NCBI GenBank assembly: GCA_029339195.1
Contig: JAPTJF010000521.1
Coordinates: 1 to 41,281, forward strand
Direction of reading: 5' to 3'
From: Micractinium sp. NFX-FRZ
Lineage: Eukaryota; Chlorophyta; Trebouxiophyceae; Chlorellales; Chlorellaceae
DNA: 41,281 nt
Part shown: positions 21,482-31,200 of the stretch, piece by piece
How the letters are laid out: the number at the start of each line of letters is the position of its first letter
Position numbering within the stretch: the first letter of the stretch is position 1
Notes under the pieces: model-generated
What the model saw: only the letters and a program-made list of their open reading frames with translations
What the model was told of the DNA's origin: nothing
The model's database searches: none
Made by a program: the position numbers and the translations under genes

Positions 21482-24400
21482 TCACGCCGCGGCCAGCTCA
21501 GCGCTCGTCGGCGCCGCCCCCGCTTCTGCTGCTGCAAGTGCCGCCGCCTCAGCGGCCGCACCGGTCCCTACTGCCGCCGCAGGTGTTGCCGCCGGTGTGG
21601 GGTCGAAGTGAAGGAGGCTGCCAAACAAGAAGTGCTGCATGATTGGGAACTTGGCCAGCACCTCGGCTTGATACATCTTGATCATGCCGCTGTTGACCTG
21701 CTGGGGGGGACAGCGAGCACAGCGTGCTCAGCATGCACTGGGAGGGGGCGCAGGGCACAGGGCCAGAGCACAGCATGCCAGCCCCTCTTGCCTGGTGCAT
21801 CTTGATCGTGCCGCTGTTGAGCTGGCAATTATATACAGGTCTAATACTATCAGCAGCAGTGGCAGTGGCAGCCCAGAATAGCTGTCCCAGCGGAGGCGGC
21901 GCACGAGCGCACGAGCGCCGCGGGGGCAGCCCCTGCAACCCACCCACCCACCCACCCACCCGAGCAACCATCCTGCCCGCCTGTCAGCACAGGGTGTGCC
22001 CAGCTGCCACAGCCACCCGAAGATGTTGCTACGCAGCAAAGACAGCCGCACCGTGGCAGCCCAGAGTGCGGGGGGGAGCCACCTCCCCTCACCCCGCAAG
22101 CCTGCCCCCGCCCCCTCCCACCTTTGACCACATGGGTATGCCCGAGATGTCGACCAGCATGGGGGAGGTCTCCTGCAACGGCCCCTTCTTCACCTGGAGG
22201 GCGGGCGCAAGTGGTGCAAGAGAATCTGGGTGTGTCTGGGTGGGTACTGGGTGGGTTTGGTGGGGGAAAAGTGCAGGGCAGGGGAGGGGCAAGCTGTTAC
22301 GCGCAGTCCCTGTGCAACGCGTTCAAGGCCCCTCCCTGCATGGCCCCTCTCTAACCCTTGGCGATTCACATAAAAGAGCGCCGCCCCTCCCACCCACCTC
22401 TTTGGCGAAGCGCACCGCCCCTAGGTAGAGGTACTCCCCTGCGTACCCCTCCAGCACCTCGCGGCTGTGGATGGAGGAGGGCTTGATGAAGGGGTGGTCC
22501 ACCAGCTGGGGCGTAGGGAGGGAGGGGCAATGCGCGGGCGGTGTGATTTTTTCATAATCCGTTTACGGGATGTGGTGGGGTTGATAGGGTGGTCCACCAG
22601 CTGTGCCAGGCAGGATGTCGTTAGGGCAACACACGTTGTGCCACCCTGCACTGCCCCACACCCTGATCAGCTGAGCGGCCCAGACCAATATCAAGCCCCA
22701 CAAGACTACAGAACCCCCCATACAGCAGTATGCGCCACACCTGCGCCGCCCCCCAGACAAATGGGAGGAATTGGTAGTCATCCAGCCCCCAGACGCCGTG
22801 AGATCCCGCAGGCTCCAGCCAGTACGTCGTCTGTTAGGCGGGCCAGGTGCGGCGGGGAAAGCAGTGTTTGGGTTGAAAGCAGGCCAGACATGCAAGGCGA
22901 GCCGGCAGGCACCTGAGCAGGCAGCCTGTGTCATGAACAGCGCACATGCATCCTGCGCGTCAGCTGCCGGAAGCAAGCCACAACACAGCGGGGAAGACAC
23001 CTGCCCCCTCAACCAATCCTCTCCTCGTGTCTCCCCCGCCCCCGCAACCACCCCTCTCCTCATGTGCATCTTGCGACACCTGAATCTTGCGCATCAGCTG
23101 CAGGTAGCGGGCAAACACGCGCGTGACCAGCGCCTGCGCATCCCCCGCCCCCACCACCCCCAGCCGGGCCAGGCAGTACAGCAGCGCGCAGAACGTGGTC
23201 TCGTGGCCTGCAGTGGTCAGGGGGCAGGGCAGGGTGTGGGAAGCAGCAGCAGCAGCAGTGCTCAGCAGCAGCTATGGGGTGCGGCAGGGTGCGAGGGGTG
23301 GAGCAGGGCAAGCGCGGCAGCAGGCGGCAGGGCGGAGCAGGTGAGGCCGGGTGCAATAGCGAGGCGCTGAGCCGACCGGCAAACCCTCACCCGCCCACCA
23401 GGCCTCCCTCCACTGCCGCTTTGCCACCCACCCCTCCTGTGCCATGCAGTCGATGCGTGGGGTGGCGATCCAACCCATCCACACACTCACTCATGCCTTT
23501 CCCAAACTGCCCCCGCCTCGCCTGTGCCATAGTCGATGCGTGTTGCGTTGCCAAAGCTGTCTGCCAGGTAGCCGGCAAGCTCCACCTCGGCGCCCTCCAG
23601 CCCCTGCGGCAGCACGCCCGCCATCAGCTGCAGGCGCAGCGGGGGGTGCAGCGCATGGAAGGGGTGGGAACAAGAGGGGAAAGAAGGGAGTGACCTGGGC
23701 TTCAGGGAGGCAGGGACTGGATGGGAGGGCTGGCAGTGCACAATCTCCAGGCCCTCTGAACGCAAGCCTGGAAGCCTGCAAGCACTGCTGTCCCACCGCC
23801 GAGCACGGGCCTGGCGGCATGGCCAGACATCCAGCCAGCCCTCCCACTAGCCAGCCCTCTCAACTTTTGCCTCTCTATCTCTATCTCCCTCTTCGCAAAC
23901 GCACACGCACACATGCATACACCACGCACCTGCTGCGCTCCCTCCGCCATGCGTGCAAACCAGGTGCGGTAGGCCGGGTTGCCGTACCGCAGCGTGTGCG
24001 CCGCGGGCGGCGTCTCATCCACCCACCGCCACAGCGTGTCCAGCACGCCCACCAGCTTCTGCACGGCTTCCGACACCTGCAGGTTTCAGTGAGACAGTAT
24101 AAGGAATACAACAACCGTTGAGCAGGATGAACCCGGCCTGTGAGCTGCCCCACTGCCTTGAGTGGCGGCATCCCGTGGGGCGGGTGCTCTGGGGGCCTGA
24201 GGTGGCACCGCTGTGTGCTGCCCGCCTGACCCCACGGAGCGCACGCCTGCAGCTCCCAGCAGCACCCACCGGTGTGCGTGGATGCATGCGCACAGGCGGG
24301 CACACGAGTCACAACCGCTCGTTCCCCCATCCCTCCACACCCGCCCATCCTCCCCACCAGCCTGCGCATTGATTGATCTTCAATGCACCCCATTACCTCG

Positions 24401-25004
24401 TCGACTGATATCCCCCACACATACACCTCATGATCCCGCAAACCTGTCAAGTGTCCGTGTCATGGCGCGGCATGCGCCTCTCATGCAATGAGCACCAGCA
24501 AGTCAATAAGGCACTCAATTAATTTAATATAATGTAAAGGGTGCCGCTCACCTGGCAGGGGTCGGACAGCTGCTTCCCCTTGACCGCCTCATTCAGCGCC
24601 AGCACGAAACCCACAAAGTCTCGGGCGGCCGCGCTGCGCAGGAATGCCTTGAGCTGATCGGGGGAATGGATGCGCTTCGTAGGCGGCACAAAGGTGTGGG
24701 GAGCGGCACCATCGGTGGCACCGTCGCGACCCAGCTGCAGTGCCGGCGGCAGGTGCGGGTGCGCGTGCGGCACCGTCGCCTCCACGGGTCGACCCGTGAG
24801 CGCGGGGCCGCTGACAGCCGCCCATGGGGCGCGTGTGAGCTCGCCACGGCTCACTGCTGGCAGCGGGGCTGCAGTTTCAGTGGCAAGCTGCCGCGCCCAG
24901 GGCGCGGCTGTGGGCGGCATCGGCAGGGCGGCGGCACCGGCGGCGGGTGGTGCGCCTGGCTCCCCGACAGGCTTCTTGGCCCAGGGCGCCGCAGTGGGCT
25001 CCAT
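21482..25004 (-). CDS. PTPA: Serine/threonine-protein phosphatase 2A activator (PTPA), 8 exons, 439 aa
   Basis: Exons in transcript order: 24552-25004, 23930-24076, 23522-23627, 23080-23207, 22741-22830, 22398-22505, 22122-22193, 21482-21697 (1320 nt). PTPA (Rrd in yeast) is a peptidyl-prolyl isomerase-like factor that activates the PP2A catalytic subunit. Diagnostic motifs: [10 protein letters not shown] (about 112-121), the GNPAYRTWF segment in exon 2, [15 protein letters not shown] (224-238, the best family signature), [20 protein letters not shown] (281-300), [13 protein letters not shown] and [17 protein letters not shown]. All conserved blocks are present, so the enzyme should be functional. 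Unusual parts are a roughly 105-residue Ala/Pro-rich leader with three APWA motifs and an Ala-rich 45-residue tail. Intron 3 has a GC donor that splits the GTG/HE signature. The in-frame non-ATG extension upstream was not used. Confidence 0.93.
21792..21821 (-). repeat. Echo of PTPA exon 8 start; possible in-frame 30-nt mini-exon
   Basis: On the minus strand, after TTGCCAG, this segment encodes [10 protein letters not shown] and is followed by a GCAAGA donor. It mirrors the true exon 8 start at 21697 ([10 protein letters not shown]), 124 bp away. It is exactly ten codons, phase 0 at both ends, with no stop. It is either a decayed duplicate or an alternative exon that would tandemly double this motif. 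Confidence 0.6.
21940..21961. repeat. CCCA tetranucleotide tract
   Basis: Five to six CCCA units lie in PTPA intron 7. Confidence 0.85.
22573..22612 (-). repeat. Echo of PTPA exon 6 start
   Basis: CACAG then CTGGTGGACCACCC at 22600 and downward repeats the acceptor and first 14 bases of exon 6 (22505 and downward), 95 bp apart. The continuation encodes [10 protein letters not shown] instead of [10 protein letters not shown] and has no clear donor. Confidence 0.65.
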
Positions 25005-25249
25005 GCTCGCTACGATGCAAGGTCCGATGTGCTCTGCTAGTCGGTTGAAGCGAGTCGAATTGCGGGTCTGCGCCCTGACGGTCGGCTGATTTGTTTGTGC
25101 TTCCAATGCTTTTTAGGTGGCATCTACCGATCGCAACAGGCAGAGCAAGCAGAGATTGCTCGGAGCACGCGGCGCCGCTGGCGCCACGCAGCAACCCCAT
25201 AGGACGGCCTCACTGTGTGTTTCCCAGCCCTAGGGCATTGTATTGTGAC
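25005..25249. promoter_or_regulatory. Probable bidirectional promoter, PTPA and sucrose synthase
   Basis: The start codons of two divergent genes are 245 bp apart, or about 100 bp if the sucrose synthase starts at the in-frame ATG at 25106. No known motif is recognised; this is inferred from spacing. Confidence 0.4.
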
Positions 25250-28200
25250 ATGCCACCCCCGGCAGACAAGGAAACCCTCGCAGCGCTTGCCCCCCTGCCT
25301 CCTACCAGTGCACAGGTTGCTGGCCAAGCCCCTGTCCCGCTTGGACCTTTACACGCTCTGCATTTGAGCATCCCACCGCACACCAGCATGTCGGGAGCCA
25401 CCGCAGGTGGGGACTCCCCCTCCACCCAGCCGTTCTTGGCATCACCTCGGGGCGTGCTCACGCCGCGCACTCTCACTCGGTGAGTTGGGGAGGGGGTCCT
25501 CAGCACCAGATCAGTGTCTGCCAGGGCGCATCGAGGCCCCAGCAGCGCTGCCGACAGGGCATGCCGGAACCTGCCGACAGAGGCGACACGCGAAACCCAA
25601 GCCTGTCAGGCGCCATGCCCTGGCGGTTGAACCACATGGGTGGGGGCCTGCCGGTGGGAGGCGCTCGACAGCGCCCGACCCGTGGGGGCTGGTTCCCTGC
25701 GGCGCGCGTACCCGCCCCCCCCGCCTCCCCAGCTTCCTCCACCTGCCACCCTGCCCTGCCTGCTTCTGCCCCCCGCAGCTCGCTGTCCTTTGCTGGCGGC
25801 ACCCCCTCCGAGATCCTAAAGGCCGGGCTGGTGCACAGCCGCAATGAGCTGGTCATGCTGTTCAGCCGGTGAGGCGGGAGCCAGCACGCAAGGGGTGGGT
25901 CAGCGGGAGGCGGCAGCCAGCCTTGCAGGGCAGCTGCCTTTGCCAGCTGTCCCTGCACCGTTGGCACTGGTGTGGAGCTGCCTGGCCATCCATGCATTTT
26001 GGGACTTGAAACCCTGCAGTCTGATCAGCATTGCGCACCCCCGGCAGCCGCCTGCAGCCATGCCAGCTTGCTCCTTGCGCACCGCCCCGCCCACCTTGGC
26101 AACCCGCCGTCCCCTCGCACACACTCTTCTCATTCATCCCACCATGCCCCCTCTCCCCATCAACCCCGCCTGCCGTACACCCCCTTTCCCCGGCTCCCGT
26201 GCTTCTCTTGCCGTCCTCCCGCCCCCATTCCCATGCACCCCCCATCATCCCACGCCCCCATCCCGCCCCCCGCCGCCCCTGCCCGCCCCCCCAGGTGCCT
26301 GGCGCGCGGCAAGGGCGGCAAGCCCATCCTGCTGCCCCACATCATCCACGACGAGCTCTGCGCCGTGTGCGAGGAGTGCAGCAACCCGGCGCTGAGGAAC
26401 AGCGAGATGGCGCTGATGCTCAAGACGGTGCAGGTGGGCGGGCGGGCGGCGCCCGGCGGGACGCATGCCTGTGCAGCCTGACACTGAAAGGTGTGAGCGG
26501 TTCAGCTTGACGCTTCAGCCTGGGTGCCCACCACACCTGGCCTGCCCGTGCCCACACCATGAGTACAACACACACACACATTTCTCCCTTCCCTGCCCCC
26601 GCCTCTTATGCGCGCCCCCTTCACCCCCGCAGGAGGCTGTGGTCATTGCGCCTCGCCTCGCCTTTGCGCTGCGCCCCACCATGGGCGAGTGGTACTACCT
26701 GCGGTGAGCGTAGGGCGTGGTACTGCAGCGTGGCTAAACGTGGCAAGCGGGTAGGGTACCACATGGCCTGTTCAGCGCATGCCTTATCCGCGACTGCTTC
26801 CACTCACCAATGAAACTGGGCTGGGCAGTGGCACCATCTAAAGGTTCAGTCAATCAATCAATCACATTTCAAGTCCACGGGGAGCCAGCAGCGGTCTCAT
26901 GGGACAGAGGTTGCTCTCTTGTGGGCTGTGGAGGTTGGGGTTTAGGCATGCGGCCCGCCCCATGCTGGGGCCCCAGCTTCCACTGGCAGCACCGCCGCTG
27001 CTGTTATGCGTGTGCAGGAGACACGATCTCCCTTGGTTGCTGTTGTGCTCCTTTTGCGCCCTGACCGCTCCGCCCTCTTCAACTCACCGCCCTCCTTCCC
27101 GCCCGCCTGCAGCATCAGTGTGGAGGACATGCGGGTGGAGGAGATGACGGCTGCCCACTACCTGGCGTTCAAGGAGAAGCTGGTGCCCATGGAGACGGGT
27201 GGGCACCCCCCCCTGCTGCCTTGCTGCTCTGCTCCTCGGTGTTTTGTCATGTGGGAGAGCTGTGTCTGGGGTGCAGAGGGTGGTGTGTGGCAAAATGTGA
27301 TGCCCGCGAGCACGGGCGGGCGAGGGCGGGCAGCGGTGTCGGTTTAGCAAATCGAGAAGGAGAAGGGGGTGCATGAGAAGGGGGTGGTTGTGAGGGGTTG
27401 GGGAGGGGGGGGGGCACAGGTGTGCCAGCGGGAGAGTTGTGCGAAACTCCCCCTCCCCCCTCCCGCACTGCCTGCTGCAGGCGAGTTGCTGGGTGTGTGG
27501 CAGGCTAGCGCTCAGGGTTCGGTGGTGGCCTGCTGAGCTGCGTGCTGTCTACATTGGCTGCTGTGCTCGCTTCGCCCTGCGCCCGCCAGCCTGCCGCTCC
27601 CCGCCTCCCGCCCCCGCTTGCGCGTGCCTGCACCCGAGCACGTGCCTCTGCAGCGCGCGTGCCCACCAGCCCGCCCACTACCCACGCCCACGCTCCTGCC
27701 GTTCCCCCTGCCCCCAGATCGCACCCTGCAACCAACCAACTCTTGTCGCACCCCTGCAACCACCAACTCTTGTCGCACCCCTGCGCCTCGCCTGCTTTGC
27801 CCCGCCCTTCCTCCTCCCCCCCGCTTTCTTCCCCGCCCGTCAGACCGCCACGGCTACGACCCATTTGTGCTGGAGCTGGACCTGAAGCCCTTTGGGGCGC
27901 ACCAGCCCAAGATCAGCCTGCAGGTGCCCCGCCCCCCGCCTGCCACTGCGCATCTCCTTTGCATGTGCTTGCTTGCATGCTACAGTGCTGTCCGCCTGTG
28001 TGCTGCTCTGCCCAGCGCCTCAGCCCGGCCCCGCCTCGTGGCTGCCATTTGAGCTGCGCTGAACCTGCTGTGCCATGTTTGCCCTGCAATCTCAACCTGC
28101 CCTGCCATGCCCTCAACCTCCCCGGCCTGGGACCTGCAGAGCCACATCGGCAACGGCGTGTCCTTCCTCAACAAGACGCTCTCCGCCAAGCTCTTCTCGC

Positions 28201-31200
28201 CCAACGCAAACGCAGAGGGCAGGTGGGTGTGCGGGGGGAGGGGAGGGTGGGAGGGGAGGCGGGAGGTGGTGGCAGGTGTAGTTGGCTGGCGAGGTGGAAT
28301 GTTAGCCGCTGCCCCCCTGGCTGGGCCATGCAGCGATAGGCAGCGCAGGCGCCAGCGTGGCTACTCACAGCCTAAGATGCATGAACCCCACCTGACTCGT
28401 GTCGTGCACCAAGCCAGCTCACGCCCGACCCCCCCCCCCCCCGCCCCGCAGCCAGCTGATGCTCGACTTCCTGCGCGAGTTCAAGCACGGAGGGGAGAAG
28501 CTGCTGCTGAGGTGGGCCGGGGGGGGGAGGCCCGGTGGAGGGATGGGCGCATGCCCTGCCTGCCCTGCCTTTCCACCCCTGTACCTCTGCACCCCCGCAG
28601 CCGGCGCGTGACCGGAGCGGCACTGCTTTTGCTCGCCACGCTGACCCGCCTGCTGTGCCTGCTGTGCCTGCTGCGTGCTGTGCCCTGTCCCTCTGCTGCA
28701 GCCAGCGCGTGAACAGCGTGCAGCGGCTGCGCCACTCGCTGCTGCGGGCCGACCGCCTGCTGGAGAAGCACGAGGATGAGGTGCGTGTGGGTGGGTGGGT
28801 GGGTGGGGGGGGGGACACTGCGTATGTGTTCGGCCTTGTTCTCTGGCGTCTGTGTATAGGGGTGTGGGGTGTGGGATCAAGCCGGCAGGCTGCTGGAGAA
28901 AAGTACGAGGACGAGGTGAGGGTGGGGGGTGGGCCTCGGCTGCTTACAGCGGTGCCCCCTTGCGCCTGTCGTGCAGCTGCCATTATTCTGCTCTGCTTGC
29001 CCCTTCTCTCCATCCCCCTTCTCTCCGTCACAGACCAGCAACCCGTCAGCATTTGCCAGTCATCTCCCACACCAGTGCGCCCCCTCTGCCATCACACCTT
29101 GCTGTGCGCAGGAGCCCAACAGCGCCACCTGGCAGCGTGCCAACAAGCTGGGCTTTTAGTCATCACCTCTCTCACCTGATTCTTGCCTTCTTTCCTTGCT
29201 CTGTGCAGGAGCCCATCAGCGCGTGCCTGGGCATTGACGAGCTGGGCTTCCTCCCCGGCTGGGGCAACACCGTGGGGCGCGTGCGCGAGTCCTTCCAGCT
29301 GCTGCTCGACATCGTGCAGGTGGGAAGATGGGTGTGGGGGTGGGGGTGGAGGGGTGGGGAGTGACTTGCCGTGCAAATGAAGGGGTGCAGGAGAGAGCCA
29401 GTCCTTCCAGCTGCTGCAACCGAGGCTATACCTTGCCTCTCACCCCCGCCCCGCCCCACTGCCCCTGCCCCTCCTCTCGCCACTGCCTACCATCCTCTCA
29501 GGCCCCCGACTCGGACACTCTTGAGAAGTTCCTGGCCCGCCTGCCCCTCATGTTCAAGGTGGGTGGGGGAGGGAGGCTGAGGGCGTATAGGGCGAGGGCC
29601 GATTCAACGTGGGGGAGGGAGGCAGTGGGTGGGCAGGGTGAGGGCCGGTTGCGTCCTGGTTGTGCAAGCCGCTAGTGTGCACGTGCTGAGCGCGCTGAGC
29701 TGTGCCCGCTGTGCCCCCCCCCCCCCCACCCCACCCCCACCCCCACCCCCGCAGGTCGTCATCCTCTCCCCGCACGGCTACTTTGGGCAGACCAATGTGC
29801 TGGGCATGCCAGACACCGGTGGCCAGGTGGGCGGGTGGGCAGGTGGATTGTGACGGGCGGGTGGGTGATTTCAGTGCAGAGGGGAGGGGCAGTGCCGGGC
29901 TACTCTTTGCAAGGCAAGAGGGCTGGTGATGCTGCCGCTGGGATGGGGCGTTCCTCCAGGGGAATGCCTGTGAGCACCGGGACATGCCACGGTCTTATAG
30001 CGAGAGCCAAGGAGGGCTGCTCGGGAATCTCTGCGGCAGGCTGCACTGTGCGCGCCCATGCAAGCGCACCTGGGCGCTCTCGGCGGTGCTCCGCAGGATG
30101 GTGGCGATAGACGGCCTTGGTATGAGTTTGTGCCCTCCAGGGCCAATGAGGAGAAAGCTGACCTTGCCGGGGTGGTAAGGGAGACAAGAAAATGTGTTGA
30201 CTTTAGCTGCCAACTGCTCATATTGCTGAGTAGCGAACACGGCTGTCTAACTAGCGCCCCGCCCGCCTAGCCCCGCCTGCAGGGGCCCGCCCACTCCCGC
30301 CGGCCGCTCCGCCCACTTGTCCCCTCACCACCACCCACGGGCCCGCATCTTCCCTCACTCAAAGGGCTGTCCCCCCACTCCCGCCCTCTCCTGCATGTCC
30401 CCTTGCCCTTGTACTGCCTGCCCCGTAACACAGTGCCACCTGTACCGCCCCTACCCCCGCCTTGTACCTCAGGTGGTGTACATCCTGGACCAGGTGCGGG
30501 CGCTGGAGAAGGAGATGGAGCAGCGGCTGGCAGAGGCCGGGCTGCAGGTGGGGCCCTTGTGAAGTTGACGGCTGGACAGCTTGTGTTTGCAACGGGTACC
30601 TCTCCAACTTTGCTTCCTGCTTTCTGTGAAAAATGTGCTCCTACAGCCCACGCATGCTGGCCCGCCGTGCTCTTTCCACAGCAGAATGTGCAGCCCACCT
30701 ATGGCCCTCCCCTCCTCACCTTTCCCTCAAAGTCTCCCCCCGTTTTGCGCCACTTTGCCGGTGCCCCTCGCACTCCTTCCTGCCCCAAACACCATGGGTC
30801 TGACGCGCATGACGCCAGCCCCCCCCCGCCCTCCTTCCCTCCCCCCTCCCCTTCACTCCCCTCTCGGGGGCATCCCCCTCTGCCCACCCCGCCACTGCAG
30901 CGCACAACTTCCAGCTCCCAACATGGTGGTGCTCACCCCGCATGATGCCTGGCCTCCTCGCCCGTTCAATGCCTCACCTCCCCGCCCCCCCTCCCCGCCT
31001 TCCTGGCACTCCTTCGCCCGTCCCGCCATCCCACCGCAGAACTTCCAGCCCGACATTGTGGTGCTCACCCGCCTGATCCCCGACGCCCACGGCACCTCGT
31101 GCAACGAGCGCCTGGAGCCCATCAGCGGCTGCCGCAGCGCGCGCATCCTGCGGGTGCCCTTCCGCGACGCAGAGGGGTGAGCGGGGGGAAGGGCAGGGAA

